Shown: piece after piece, positions 33,474 to 42,464 of the stretch
Layout of the letters: the number at the start of each line of letters is the position of its first letter
How positions within the stretch are numbered: the first letter of the stretch is position 1
Translations under genes and position numbers: made by a program
The notes under the pieces: generated by a model
What the model was told of the DNA's origin: nothing
Database searches by the model: none
What the model saw: the letters and a program-made list of their open reading frames with translations, nothing else
Assembly: GCA_052379645.1 (NCBI GenBank)
Contig: JBQSYU010000014.1
Strand: one strand, 5' to 3'
From: Arthrobacter_H sp030452125
Lineage (GTDB): Bacteria > Actinomycetota > Actinomycetes > Actinomycetales > Micrococcaceae
DNA length: 64,000 nt

Positions 33474-33929
33474 ATGGGATGGGTTGCTCGGATGCGCGGT
33501 GCCCGCCGCGATGACCAGGAGCTCGGCGATGGTGTCTGGCGTCGGGCCAACGACCGTTTCGGGCGGGGACTGGACCGTTTCCACCAGGTCCTCGAAGGCA
33601 TCGAAGCCGATGACCTGCACAATGCCCTGGTGATGATCGCCAACCACCTGGCGGACCTGCAACCGAGGGTCCGCGCCGTATGCATGGCAGCCCAGACCCA
33701 GCGGCCCAGCACCGGACAGGACATCCCGGGAAGCCATGCCTCGGTCCACCGGGCCCTGTCCAAGGCGGCCAACGACCTGGCGGCGGCAGCCCAAGCCGCC
33801 GCCATGTCGCGACTGGATGGGGAACGGTGGGGATACAACTCCGCGGGTCTGGAGAACGTGGCCTTCCGTGCCGATCTGGTGGTCGAGGGGGTCCGCCTCG
33901 CCGAAGAGGCGCTCGCCGACGCCGGTTGA
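33474..33929 (+). CDS. Hypothetical protein downstream of bpa
   Basis: A 151-residue soluble, mostly helical protein with an arginine-rich start (MGWVARMRGARRDD) and Ala-rich helices. No motif is recognised. It starts two bases after bpa and probably shares its transcript. It has no clear ribosome-binding site and likely depends on translational coupling. A functional link to the proteasome is possible but unproven. Confidence 0.65.
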   Translation: MGWVARMRGARRDDQELGDGVWRRANDRFGRGLDRFHQVLEGIEADDLHNALVMIANHLADLQPRVRAVCMAAQTQRPSTGQDIPGSHASVHRALSKAANDLAAAAQAAAMSRLDGERWGYNSAGLENVAFRADLVVEGVRLAEEALADAG

Positions 33930-34004
33930 GGCCGGGCGTTCGCCGAACGCGGAGAGCCGAGGCACGCTTCCCTCCCCCGCGGATGGCGGTGGCAGGATGG
34001 GCCG

Positions 34005-34850
34005 ATGACCACCTACGAATCACCGAAACTCACGTTCAACGATGGCAGGACCATCCCCCAGCTCGGCTACGGGGTCTGGAAGGTGAAGGACGACGTCGCG
34101 GAGAAGGTCGTCTCCCTGGCCTTCGACGCCGGATACCGCCATGTGGATACCGCCCGCATCTACGGCAACGAGGCAGGGGTGGGCCGCGCCGTTGCCGCCT
34201 CCGGCCTGGACCGGTCCGAGCTGTTCGTCACCACCAAGGTCTGGAACGCCGACCAGGGCTACCAGCAGACCCTCGACGCCTTCGACGCGTCGTTGGAGCG
34301 CATGGGGATGGACTTCGTCGACCTCTTCCTCATCCACTGGCTGCAGCCGAAGCAGGGCAAGCACGTCGACACGTGGAAGGCCCTGATCGAGTTGCAGAAG
34401 TCAGGTCGCGTGGGGTCCATCGGCGTCTGCAACTTCACCGCCGAGGCGTTGCAGGAGCTCGAGGATGCCACCGGGGTGGTCCCGGCCGTCCACCAGGTGG
34501 AGACCCACCCGTTCTTCCCCCAGACCGCACTGCGTCAGTACGAGGCCTCTCGGGGCATCCTCCACCAGTCGTGGTCCCCGCTGGGCCTGGGCTCGGAACT
34601 GCTCGGGCACCAGGTGCTGACCGATATCGCCGTCAAGCACGACGCCACCCCCGCCCAGATCGTGATCGCCTGGCATCTGGCGCTCGGACTCGTGGTGATC
34701 CCCAAGTCGGAGACCCCGTCACGGATCGTGGAGAACTGGGAGTCCCTGGGCGTGACGCTGGACGAGGAGGACATCGCCGCGATCAACGGACTGGATCGGG
34801 GCGAGGAAGGGCGTATCGGCCCGGACCCCGCAGAGAGCGATTTCGAGTAA
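34005..34850 (+). CDS. Aldo/keto reductase
   Basis: A 281-residue NADPH-dependent reductase of the AKR5 type. The catalytic tetrad is visible: Asp and Tyr in AGYRHVDTARIYGNE, Lys in FVTTKVWN, His in FLIHWLQP. The nucleotide-site IPKSETPSRI is also present. Substrates are small aldehydes or ketones, not defined here. It ends 21 bp before a strong bidirectional hairpin. Confidence 0.93.
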   Translation: MTTYESPKLTFNDGRTIPQLGYGVWKVKDDVAEKVVSLAFDAGYRHVDTARIYGNEAGVGRAVAASGLDRSELFVTTKVWNADQGYQQTLDAFDASLERMGMDFVDLFLIHWLQPKQGKHVDTWKALIELQKSGRVGSIGVCNFTAEALQELEDATGVVPAVHQVETHPFFPQTALRQYEASRGILHQSWSPLGLGSELLGHQVLTDIAVKHDATPAQIVIAWHLALGLVVIPKSETPSRIVENWESLGVTLDEEDIAAINGLDRGEEGRIGPDPAESDFE

Positions 34851-34871
34851 CCGCTCGGATCCACCCCTGAA

Positions 34872-34913
34872 ACAGGAAAGGCCCGTCACCGTGGGGTGAC
34901 GGGCCTTTCCTGT
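34872..34913. terminator. Bidirectional terminator between the reductase and DUF4193 genes
   Basis: A perfect 19-bp inverted repeat (ACAGGAAAGGCCCGTCACC and complement) lies between two convergent genes. Confidence 0.9.
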
Positions 34914-34939
34914 GCAAGGCGACGATGGGTCGGGGCTGA

Positions 34940-35239
34940 TCAGCCGTCGCATTCGCGGCAGATCTTCACGCCGTTCTTTTCGCGGGACAGCTGCGAGCGG
35001 TAGCGCACCAGGAAGCACTCGCCGCACGTGAACTCGTCCTGGCCCTGCGGCCGGACCTGGACGACCAACTCGTCATCAATGATGGCTCCGGGCAGTTCAC
35101 CGCCATCAAGCGGCTCGTCCTCGTCCAATTGCTGGACGGCAGTCTTCTGGTTCGGCGCGTCCATCGCCTTGACCTGCTTGAGGGTTTCTTCGCTTCGTTC
35201 AGCGACATCGGGGCGGACTTCGTCGTAGTCGACAGCCAT
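34940..35239 (-). CDS. DUF4193-family zinc-ribbon protein
   Basis: A 99-residue actinobacterial protein of the DUF4193 family. The N-terminus (YDEVRPDVAERSEETL) and acidic centre match the family, and two CxxC knuckles (FTCGECF and ICRECDG) form a zinc ribbon. Its function is not established; conserved relatives co-occur with housekeeping genes. AGGAG five bases before ATG 35239 supports the start, and a promoter is visible at 35276-35305. Confidence 0.93.
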   Translation of the reverse strand: MAVDYDEVRPDVAERSEETLKQVKAMDAPNQKTAVQQLDEDEPLDGGELPGAIIDDELVVQVRPQGQDEFTCGECFLVRYRSQLSREKNGVKICRECDG

Positions 35240-35579
35240 GCGGTACTCCTGGTATTTCGTGTGGTAGGAAGCGACATATTAGGCCAACATCGGCCTCAAA
35301 GCCAATCGATTTTTTGAAAGGTGTTTCAACTCACAGCCTTCGATGCCAGGGGCGTCGATACCGGCCAATGAACAACCCCCCAGGGCCGCGGTGCCCCGCT
35401 GAACCCAGTGGGCAGGACCAACCGATCGCAGAGCTGCCACTGGCCCGTGCCGGACGCACCGTATCGGGGGGCCGAACTGGAAGACCGTGCTTCCCGCGGC
35501 CGGCCCGGATGGAGGTTTCCGGAAGAAATCTCGAAGTCTACGGTATTGCGGAGGAGCCACAACCTGCCAAGATGTAGGG
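35240..35579. other. 340-bp intergenic region
   Basis: No gene is supported. The left end holds the promoter of the DUF4193 gene. The remainder is GC-rich sequence without ribosome-binding sites or clear repeats, followed by the start of the acetyltransferase-like gene. Confidence 0.5.
35276..35305 (-). promoter_or_regulatory. Promoter of the DUF4193 gene
   Basis: On the minus strand TTGGCT (35305-35300) and TAATAT (35281-35276) are spaced by 18 bp, about 36 bp before the start codon; a good sigma-A-type promoter. Confidence 0.55.
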
Positions 35580-35936
35580 ATGACGACGATTAGCATCCGC
35601 TGGGTCGGCGACCCACCAACAGAATCATCGGGCTGGTTGGCAGCCTTCACCGAAGACGGCACGAACGTCGGGGAAGCCGCCTACCGGAGTTGGGAAGAGG
35701 ATTCCCGGCTGACCTATCTGGGCGACTTCATCGTCGCCCCCGAATACCGCAAGCACGGTATCGCCAAGGACATGATGAGCACCGTGTTCGACCATCTGGG
35801 GCGGGACCGGCAGTACATCGTCTCGCTCACGGGCAACCTGGGCCGGATGTTCATGGAGGCCGTGGCCGGGGAGGAGGGGGCGCCGAAAATCTTCGAACTC
35901 CACGAAGACGACACCACCTACCGGCCCATGAACTAG
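35580..35936 (+). CDS. GNAT-like acetyltransferase
   Basis: A 118-residue small protein with the outline of a GNAT domain: GDFIVAPEYRKHGIAKDMMS fits motif A, where R-x-x-G-x-A binds acetyl-CoA, and strand-helix order is right. ATG 35580 begins MTTISIRWVG with a GTAGGG stretch upstream; the longer in-frame upstream region is not coding in appearance. Substrate unknown; the small size leaves open that it is an inactive relative. Confidence 0.72.
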   Translation: MTTISIRWVGDPPTESSGWLAAFTEDGTNVGEAAYRSWEEDSRLTYLGDFIVAPEYRKHGIAKDMMSTVFDHLGRDRQYIVSLTGNLGRMFMEAVAGEEGAPKIFELHEDDTTYRPMN

Positions 35937-36082
35937 GGACGCCTGCGAGTGCTCGGCGCCCACCCTCACCGCCCGTGCCGGGGGCGTGAACACTGTCACG
36001 GGATGCTCCGTAGGGATCCATGATGTGGAGTGATTCGGGGTAACTGCCCAGGTCAGGGCGTTTCCCTGCCATGCTGGGGTGC

Positions 36083-36307
36083 ATGAAGGCGACTCGAAAC
36101 GGAATCATGGTCGCGTTGACCGCGGTGGGATCCAACATCATTGTGGACGTCTACACGGATCTGTCGACGGCACACCGTCTGCTCGTTTCCATCGGTATTT
36201 CCGTGCTGCTCAGCATCGTTCTGGCGATCCGCACCACGCGCCGGAACGAGCAGGAGCCCGAATGGGAAACATTCGGCGGGCCAGGCCCCGGCAGCAACTT
36301 TCGGTAG
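36083..36307 (+). CDS. Small two-helix membrane protein
   Basis: A 74-residue protein with two hydrophobic segments (GIMVALTAVGSNIIVDVY; LLVSIGISVLLSIVLAI) and a polar, acidic C-terminal tail. The start at ATG 36083 follows a GGGG stretch. Function unknown. Confidence 0.55.
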   Translation: MKATRNGIMVALTAVGSNIIVDVYTDLSTAHRLLVSIGISVLLSIVLAIRTTRRNEQEPEWETFGGPGPGSNFR

Positions 36308-36370
36308 AAGCAGGCCCGGGTGGGCCCATCGATCAGGGCCCGGGAGGTTCGCGCGGTCAACCAGCGCATG

Positions 36371-36411
36371 AAAAAACGCCATTTCCTTGGGTGGTCAAGG
36401 CATATGGCGTT
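36371..36411 (-). terminator. Terminator of tRNA-Thr(CGU)
   Basis: Arms AACGCCAT/ATGGCGTT with an inner CCTTG/CAAGG pair lie just past the tRNA 3' end; on the minus strand the hairpin is followed by a T run. Confidence 0.85.
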
Positions 36412-36419
36412 CTTCGTGG

Positions 36420-36495
36420 TGGAGCCCCCTGCCAGAATCGAACTGGCGACCTTTTCATTACGAGTGAAACGCTCTACCGACTGAGCTAAGGAGGC
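36420..36495 (-). tRNA. tRNA-Thr(CGU)
   Basis: A 76-nt tRNA with encoded CCA. Acceptor GCCTCCT/AGGGGGC pairs with one G-T; anticodon loop CTCGTAA gives CGT (codon ACG); T arm GCCAGTTCGATTCTGGC. Confidence 0.95.
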
Positions 36496-36579
36496 ACGGT
36501 GGCCTGGAGGGCCACCAGCCGATAGTTTATAGGAGCATTTCGCCAGCGGTCAAAACGGGCGCTGCCGCCGGCCTCTTCG

Positions 36580-38103
36580 TCAGCACTTCAAACCATCCTC
36601 GGGGACGGTGGAGTCCAGGAAATAGTCGTCGACGGCGTCGCCGATGCACTCGTTGCTGCGACCGTAGGCGGTGTGCCCGCGGCCAGCGAAGGTCACCAGC
36701 ACGGAGGAGTCGAGTTGCTGGTTCAGCGCCTTGGACCACTGGTAGGGGGTGGCCGGGTCGCCGGTGGTGCCGATGACGACGATCGGGGCGGCGTCGGGCG
36801 CCGAGACCGGGGCGGCCTCCCCGGTGGGTTCGAACTTCCAGTCCTTGCAGGCCAAACCGCCGAAGGCCAGGTATTTGCCGATCGTCGGGGAGGCCTCGAT
36901 GAGGTCCTTCTCGTCCTGGCGCTGTCCGTCGATGCTCGTGTCCACCTGGTAGTCCAGGCAGTTGATCGCGGTGAATGCGGCTTCGGCATTGCCGGTGTAG
37001 GAGCCGTCCTCGTTGCGGCTGGCACTCATATCCGCCAACTCGAGCATCGCGGTGGGGTTCCCCGCCACCGCGGAGTTCAGCGCGTCGGTCAGTTGCGGCC
37101 AGTACGCGTCCTCGTAGAAGGCCACCAGGAAGCCGCTGACGAAGTCGTTGATGCCGACCTCCCGCCCGTCCTCGGCGGTCAACGGATACTCCTCGACGGA
37201 ATCGAAGAGGTCCCGGAGCTGGTCGCGGGCCTGGTCGACATCCCCGTCGAAGGGGCAGTCCTGCGTGCGGAGGCACTCCTCGAGGTAGCTGGTGATCGCC
37301 TTCTCGAAGGCTTCAGCCTGGCCCAGGGTGACTTCCTCGTTGGTCAGCGAAGGGTCCATCGCCCCATCCAGGACCATGTGCCCGACGTGGGAGGGGAAGA
37401 GATCGGCGTAGGTGGCACCGAGCTTCGTTCCGTAGGAGAAGCCCAGGTAGTCCAACTTCGGGGCATCGCTGATGGCCCGCAGGATGTCCAGGTCCTTCGC
37501 GGAGCTGATCGTGTCGACATGGCCCAAGGACGCACCGGAGCGTTCGGCACAATCCCGGGCGTACTCCTTGCTTTCCTCCTCGAGCTCCTTCAACCCGGCC
37601 TTGGTGTCGGGGTCGATCTCCAGGGTGCGATCGGCATCGCGCTGGGCATCGGTCCGGCAGCTCACCGGCGCCGACCGGCTGACCCCGCGGGGGTCGAAGC
37701 CCACCAGGTCGTAGCCGGAGCGCAGATCCGCGGAGAAGATCAACGTCCCGGCATCCTCGACCAGATCCACCCCGGAGCCGCCGGGGCCGCCGGGGTTCAC
37801 CAGCAGGGTCCCCTGCTTCTTCCCGCTGGCCTTGAGCTTGATGACGGAGAGGTCGATGGACTTCTGATCCGGCTGCTCGTAGTCCAGGGGCACTTCCACC
37901 TCGGCGCATTCGAACTGTGTTGAACAACTCGTCCAGTCCACGTCCTGGGAGTAGTACTTCCCCAGGTCCGCCGGAGCCGAAGGCATGGCCGCCTCGGACT
38001 GCTGCGCGGCGTCGTCGGCGGGTTGGCTGCTGCAGGCGGTCAGGAGCAACAACGAGGCGGCCGCAGCGGCCGCCCAGCGCAGCCGTCGTCGGGTGGGAAT
38101 CAT
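36580..38103 (-). CDS. Secreted lipoprotein alpha/beta hydrolase, tripeptidyl-aminopeptidase type
   Basis: A 507-residue exported hydrolase. A lipoprotein signal (basic start, hydrophobic core, lipobox LLTAC) ends near residue 24. The fold has LLVNPGGPGGSG as oxyanion region, the nucleophile elbow FSYGTKLG, and a C-terminal TAP-like part with GTTGDPATPY and the catalytic His in GRGHTAYG. Related Streptomyces and mycobacterial enzymes release tripeptides or hydrolyse esters at the cell surface. Its ATG overlaps the holB stop (ATGA), so it is the last gene of the tmk-holB unit, an odd partner for replication genes. Confidence 0.9.
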   Translation of the reverse strand: MIPTRRRLRWAAAAAASLLLLTACSSQPADDAAQQSEAAMPSAPADLGKYYSQDVDWTSCSTQFECAEVEVPLDYEQPDQKSIDLSVIKLKASGKKQGTLLVNPGGPGGSGVDLVEDAGTLIFSADLRSGYDLVGFDPRGVSRSAPVSCRTDAQRDADRTLEIDPDTKAGLKELEEESKEYARDCAERSGASLGHVDTISSAKDLDILRAISDAPKLDYLGFSYGTKLGATYADLFPSHVGHMVLDGAMDPSLTNEEVTLGQAEAFEKAITSYLEECLRTQDCPFDGDVDQARDQLRDLFDSVEEYPLTAEDGREVGINDFVSGFLVAFYEDAYWPQLTDALNSAVAGNPTAMLELADMSASRNEDGSYTGNAEAAFTAINCLDYQVDTSIDGQRQDEKDLIEASPTIGKYLAFGGLACKDWKFEPTGEAAPVSAPDAAPIVVIGTTGDPATPYQWSKALNQQLDSSVLVTFAGRGHTAYGRSNECIGDAVDDYFLDSTVPEDGLKC

Positions 38104-39290
38104 GCGGTGGTGTCTCCTTGGTTCCTGGCCGGCAGCAGCCCGGCCATCATGGCCTCCATGGCCAGCAGCGGTTGGACGTTGGCGGTGATGCGACGGCGGG
38201 CCTCGGAGATGTAGTCGATGCGCGCCAGTGTTTCTTCGGCGGTGGTGCGGTGGGCCACCGTCGTGAGTTCGCGGGACAGGTAGTCATTGACCAGTTCGCT
38301 CCCGCTGGCCAGCTGCAGGGTCAGCACATCGCGGTAGACGGTGGTCAGGTCGATCAGCGCGCGGTCCAGGGAGTCGTTGACCCCCCGTTTGGCCCGACGC
38401 TTATTGAGCTCTTCGAGGGCCTTGAATTGGCTACGGAGCTGCGGGGGGACGGGGGAGTCGGCCTCCAGGCCCAGGGTTTCGCGCAGGGCGGCGGTGTCCG
38501 CGAGGGCCCGGGCCTCCGCCGAGGCGGTGGACTCCTCGGTGGAGAGCTTCACCAGCTCCCCGGCGGCGACCACCGCATCGGAAACCGAATTCAACCGCAG
38601 GGGCATGCGGACGGTCTGATCGCGGCGCCGTCGTGCGCCGTCATCGCGGGCGAGCCGGCGGGCGATGCCGATATGGCTTTGGGACACCCGGGCCGCGAAA
38701 TCGGCGTCGTGGGCAGAGAGTCCGTCGCGGCGGACCAGCAGTTCGGCCACCGCCTGGCGGGAGGGGACGCCGAGGGTGATGGGCCGGCAGCGTGAACGGA
38801 TGGTCACCAGCACGTCGGCCGGGCTCGGGGCGCACAGGATCCACACGGTCTGCGGTGGGGGCTCCTCGATGGACTTGAGCAGGACGTTGGTGGTCCGCTC
38901 GGTCATCCGGTCGGCGTCCTCGACGATGATGACCCGCCATTTACCCGCCGAGGGCCGGTCCTGGGCCCGGGTGATCAGCTCACGGACATCCACGATCTGG
39001 TAATTGACCTTCTCCGTGGCGATCAGCGAGACGTCGGGGTGGGTGCCCGCCATGACGGTGCGGCAGGCGTGGCACTGCCCGCACCCCCGGTCGTGCGGAT
39101 CGGGGGCATCGCATTGCAGGGCAGCGGCAAAGGCCCGGGCGGCATTCGAACGACCCGACCCCGGAGGGCCCGTGAACAGCCACGCATGGGAGGGGGCGCC
39201 CAGGGCCGCGGCCCGCTGCAGGGCGCCGATGGCCGCATCCTGTCCCGGCAGGTCGGCCCAGACCCCGGTCAGTTCGGCGGGGGCGCTCAC
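38100..39290 (-). CDS. holB: DNA polymerase III subunit delta'
   Basis: A 396-residue clamp-loader subunit. The AAA+ fold carries LFTGPPGSGRSNAARAFA, a P-loop with Arg in place of Lys as is common in the non-hydrolysing delta' subunit, a four-Cys zinc module (CDAPDPHDRGCGQCHAC), and IIVEDADRMTERTTNVLLKS. GTG 39290 overlaps the tmk stop (GTGA); a longer frame to 39650 is antisense-like and rejected. tmk-holB is a conserved bacterial pair. Confidence 0.94.
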   Translation of the reverse strand: MSAPAELTGVWADLPGQDAAIGALQRAAALGAPSHAWLFTGPPGSGRSNAARAFAAALQCDAPDPHDRGCGQCHACRTVMAGTHPDVSLIATEKVNYQIVDVRELITRAQDRPSAGKWRVIIVEDADRMTERTTNVLLKSIEEPPPQTVWILCAPSPADVLVTIRSRCRPITLGVPSRQAVAELLVRRDGLSAHDADFAARVSQSHIGIARRLARDDGARRRRDQTVRMPLRLNSVSDAVVAAGELVKLSTEESTASAEARALADTAALRETLGLEADSPVPPQLRSQFKALEELNKRRAKRGVNDSLDRALIDLTTVYRDVLTLQLASGSELVNDYLSRELTTVAHRTTAEETLARIDYISEARRRITANVQPLLAMEAMMAGLLPARNQGDTTA

Positions 39291-39949
39291 GACGAGGCCC
39301 CGGCAGCCTGGAGCGCGGTGTCCACGGCCGTGGCGATGCGGGCGGCCAGGTCCTCGACCTCCAAGGAGGCATCGAGGACCACGTAGGCGCCGTCGTCGTT
39401 CCGGGCCCGCTCCAGGAAGGCTCGACGGATGCGGGTATGGAAGTCGTCGGGCTCGGATTCGAGCCGGTCCTCGGCCCCGTGGCCCTGCGTGCGGCGTTGC
39501 CGGCCGGCCAACGGATCGACGTCGAGCAGGATGGTCAGATCCGGGCGGAGCCCGTCGGTGGCCCAACGGTTCAGCCGCAGCACCTCGTCGGCCCCCAACC
39601 CGCGTCCGACCCCCTGATAGGCGACCGATGAGTCGATGAAGCGATCGCAAATGATCGTGGCCCCGCGCCCCAGGGCAGGAAGGATGAGCTGCTGGACATG
39701 GGCGGCGCGGGCGGCGGCGAACATCAGGGCCTCGGTGCGGGCATCGACCTCGCCGCGGTCGTGTTCGAGCACGAGGGAACGCAGTTCCTCGCCGATGACG
39801 GTGCCTCCCGGCTCACGGGTACGGACGACTTCGCGGCCGCCGTCCTGGAGCCTGCGGGCCAGCAGGGCGGCCTGGGTGGATTTGCCGGCACCATCGCCGC
39901 CTTCGAGGACGACGAACAGGGCTCCGGGCGCGCGCTGCATTTCATTCAC
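39287..39949 (-). CDS. tmk: Thymidylate kinase
   Basis: A 220-residue dTMP kinase that makes dTDP for DNA synthesis. P-loop EGGDGAGKST, the substrate-binding TREPGGT, the DRFIDSSVAYQG block and LDVDPLAG with the LID region (RRTQGHGAEDRLESE) are all present. It is coupled to holB by a 4-bp overlap. Confidence 0.97.
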   Translation of the reverse strand: MNEMQRAPGALFVVLEGGDGAGKSTQAALLARRLQDGGREVVRTREPGGTVIGEELRSLVLEHDRGEVDARTEALMFAAARAAHVQQLILPALGRGATIICDRFIDSSVAYQGVGRGLGADEVLRLNRWATDGLRPDLTILLDVDPLAGRQRRTQGHGAEDRLESEPDDFHTRIRRAFLERARNDDGAYVVLDASLEVEDLAARIATAVDTALQAAGASS

Positions 39950-40029
39950 CCGTTCAGCCTATCGGCCCGGGCCGGTAATACGCGGTCGCGACTTCGAAGG
40001 GGCCCGATCCGGCGGTCTACGATGCTGAC

Positions 40030-41175
40030 ATGCCCACTTCACACCCGCAGGATCTTGCCCCGGATACCGTCGTCGTCGCCGCAGGACGGCCCCCGCGCGA
40101 ACCCGATGCGCCGGTGAATCCACCGATCGTGCTCTCCTCCACCTTCGTGGGCACCGGGACCCCGGGCCAGGGGGAGCGGACGTACGCGCGGTTCTCCAAC
40201 CCCACCTGGGACCCGCTGGAAGAGGCCCTGGCCCAACTGGAATCCTGCCCGCTGCCCGGGCTGGTCTACGCCTCCGGCATGGCCGCCGTCGCCTCGGCCA
40301 TGTCGCTGCTGCCCCGCAACGGCACCATCGTCATCCCCCGGCACAGCTACAACGGGTCGCTGTCATTGGTGGCCGATCTGCAGGCCCGCATCGGACTGCA
40401 GGTCCGGTTGGCCGATGTCGAGGACACCGAAGCCACCCTGGCCCTGCTCGAGGGCGCCGACATGCTCTGGCTCGAAAGCCCGACCAACCCGATGCTCGAG
40501 GTCGCCGACGTCGCCGCACTGGCTGCCGGGGCCCGCGCCGCCTCGGTGCTCTGCGTCGTGGACAACACCTTCTCCACGCCGTTGTTGCAGCGTCCGCTGG
40601 AGCTCGGCGCCGACGTCGTGGTGCATTCGGCGACCAAGTACATGGGCGGGCATTCCGACGTCGTCCTCGGGGCCGTCATCACCGGCAATGCCGAGCTGCG
40701 CAGCACGCTCCATGCCTACCGTTCGCTGCACGGGGCGGTCCCGGGACCCTTCGAAACCTGGCTGACCCTGCGCGGCTTGCGGACCATGGCTCTGCGGGTC
40801 GAACGCGCCCAGGCCAACGCCGGGGAGCTGGCCCGCCGCCTCGACGCCCATCCGGCGGTGGAGGCCGTGCGCTACCCCGGGTTGGAAGCGGACCCCGGGC
40901 ACACCCGGGCCGCGGCCCAGATGGAGGGATTCGGCTCGATCCTGTGCCTCACCGTCGCCGGGGGAGAAGCGGCCGCCGAGGCGGTCCTGGCCGCCCTGCG
41001 GTTGTGGACCCCGGCCACGAGCCTGGGCGGGGTCGAGTCCCTGGCCGAACGCCGGCGGCGCCACCCGGGGGAGCCGGATACCGTGCCGGCGAACCTGATC
41101 CGGCTCAGCGCGGGCATCGAGAACGTCGAGGACTTGTGGAACGATCTGAGCGCCGCGCTGGAGAGCACGCGCTAA
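40030..41175 (+). CDS. PLP-dependent trans-sulfuration enzyme (cystathionine gamma-synthase/lyase type)
   Basis: A 381-residue Cys/Met-metabolism PLP enzyme. Conserved blocks are YARFSNPTWDPLEEALA, YASGMAAV, WLESPTNPM, VDNTFSTPLLQ and the PLP lysine in HSATKYMGGHSD, ending with LIRLSAGIENVEDL. The family includes cystathionine gamma-synthase, cystathionine lyases and methionine gamma-lyase, which cannot be told apart here. It is divergent from tmk; the next gene starts 36 bp after it. Confidence 0.88.
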   Translation: MPTSHPQDLAPDTVVVAAGRPPREPDAPVNPPIVLSSTFVGTGTPGQGERTYARFSNPTWDPLEEALAQLESCPLPGLVYASGMAAVASAMSLLPRNGTIVIPRHSYNGSLSLVADLQARIGLQVRLADVEDTEATLALLEGADMLWLESPTNPMLEVADVAALAAGARAASVLCVVDNTFSTPLLQRPLELGADVVVHSATKYMGGHSDVVLGAVITGNAELRSTLHAYRSLHGAVPGPFETWLTLRGLRTMALRVERAQANAGELARRLDAHPAVEAVRYPGLEADPGHTRAAAQMEGFGSILCLTVAGGEAAAEAVLAALRLWTPATSLGGVESLAERRRRHPGEPDTVPANLIRLSAGIENVEDLWNDLSAALESTR

Positions 41176-41211
41176 AGACGGATCGGCTGCGGTTCCCCTA
41201 GACTGGCAGAC

Positions 41212-41523
41212 GTGGAAACCGCATTGTTGTTCGAGATCTATCTCTTCAAGGCCCTGAGCCTGGTGGCCCTGGTCCTGGGGCTGTGGGCCTTCATCGATGC
41301 CCTGCGCCACCCGGCGCAGAACTACGAACGCGAAAACAAGCGCACCAAGGGCTTCTGGATGGGCATGACCGGCGTGGCCGCCGTGGTCTGCGTCTTCAGC
41401 TTCCTCGGCCCCGGTGGCGCCGGTTTCCTGCAATTGATCGCCGCCTGTATCAGCTGCGTCTACCTCGCCGACGTGCGGCCTGCCGTGGGCGGCAGGGGCG
41501 CCCCGGGATACTACAACTACTAG
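41212..41523 (+). CDS. DUF2516-family membrane protein
   Basis: A 103-residue protein with three membrane helices (FKALSLVALVLGLWAFIDAL; GMTGVAAVVCVFSFLG; FLQLIAACISCVYLA) and the family pattern HPAQNYERENKRTKGFW, typical of actinobacterial DUF2516. GTG start. The function is unknown. Its 3' end overlaps the convergent methyltransferase gene by four bases. Confidence 0.85.
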   Translation: METALLFEIYLFKALSLVALVLGLWAFIDALRHPAQNYERENKRTKGFWMGMTGVAAVVCVFSFLGPGGAGFLQLIAACISCVYLADVRPAVGGRGAPGYYNY

Positions 41524-42380
41524 AGCCCCGGCTCCTGGAGCGCCAACGACCCCGTCCGCGGGGCCACACACGCCCAGTCCACGGTCAATTCGCCCAATCG
41601 CCACCGTGAGGGGCCATCACGGACCGGCCAGCCCGCCGCCCGCAGGGCCCGGCACATGGCCATCCAGCGTTGCCGCTGCCCGAACGTGGACCAAGGCGCC
41701 GTAGCCAGCCAGGCGGCATCGGCCGCGGCCAGGAAATCGTGGACCCGCTCGCCGGGATGGTTGCGGTGGATCAGCGCCTTCGGCAGGCGTTCGGCCACCT
41801 CGCTGGGGCGTTGGACGGCACCGAAACGAATCGAGATGCTCAAGGTCAGCGGACCCTCGGGGGAGATGCCCACCCAGGTGCTCACCCGACCGATCTCGTC
41901 GCAGGTCCCCTCGATGAGCAGCCCCGCAGGATCCAGCCGGGCGGCCAGCGAAGACCAGATGGCCGCCACATCGTCCTCGGTGTATTGACGCAGGACATTG
42001 AAGGCCCGGATGAGCAGGGGGTTGCGGTCCGTGGGGATCTCGAAACCACCGACGGCGAAGGAAAGCCCCTCGACCTCCAACAGCTTCGCCGCCAGCACCC
42101 GGCCGGGATCGATTTCCAGTCCGACGACGCAGACCAGGGGGTTCACCGCACGCAGACGTTGAAAATATTCGACGGCGGTGCGCGGGGAGGCCCCGTAGCC
42201 CAGATCCACGCAGATCGGGGGTGCGCCGGTGACATCGGGGCGGAGCCGGAAGTTCTGCGTGCCGGTCATCCAGCGGTCCACCCGACGCATCCTGTTCGGA
42301 TTCGTCGTCCCGCGGGTGGGGTTGCCCACAGGGCGTCCGGCCTGATGCCGGCCGCCGAGTCTTCGAGACTTTTGCACCAC
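41520..42380 (-). CDS. Class I SAM-dependent methyltransferase-like protein
   Basis: A 286-residue Rossmann methyltransferase. The SAM motif is ICVDLGYGASPRTAVEYFQ (motif I, near residue 60), followed by VGLEIDPGRVLAA with the acidic residue that binds the ribose. The basic, poorly conserved N-terminus (about 40 residues) could make an internal start possible. No substrate can be inferred. The GTG start at 42380 has no ribosome-binding site, and a TATATT sequence six bases upstream could be the -10 element of a leaderless transcript. Confidence 0.75.
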   Translation of the reverse strand: MVQKSRRLGGRHQAGRPVGNPTRGTTNPNRMRRVDRWMTGTQNFRLRPDVTGAPPICVDLGYGASPRTAVEYFQRLRAVNPLVCVVGLEIDPGRVLAAKLLEVEGLSFAVGGFEIPTDRNPLLIRAFNVLRQYTEDDVAAIWSSLAARLDPAGLLIEGTCDEIGRVSTWVGISPEGPLTLSISIRFGAVQRPSEVAERLPKALIHRNHPGERVHDFLAAADAAWLATAPWSTFGQRQRWMAMCRALRAAGWPVRDGPSRWRLGELTVDWACVAPRTGSLALQEPGL

Positions 42381-42464
42381 GAAAAAAATATAGACCCGCC
42401 CCGGGCCCCGTCATGACCAGAAGCCGGTGAAAGTAACCGACTTCACGCCCGATAGGATGAAGTC

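Noticed and set aside
31593..33965. Long minus-strand frame opposite the quinone oxidoreductase and bpa
   Set aside because: It crosses tRNA-Ser(UGA) and two recognisable genes, so it is not a real gene.
38100..39290. Possible loss of function in holB because its P-loop has Arg instead of Lys
   Set aside because: The delta' subunit commonly does not hydrolyse ATP, so this is normal for the family.
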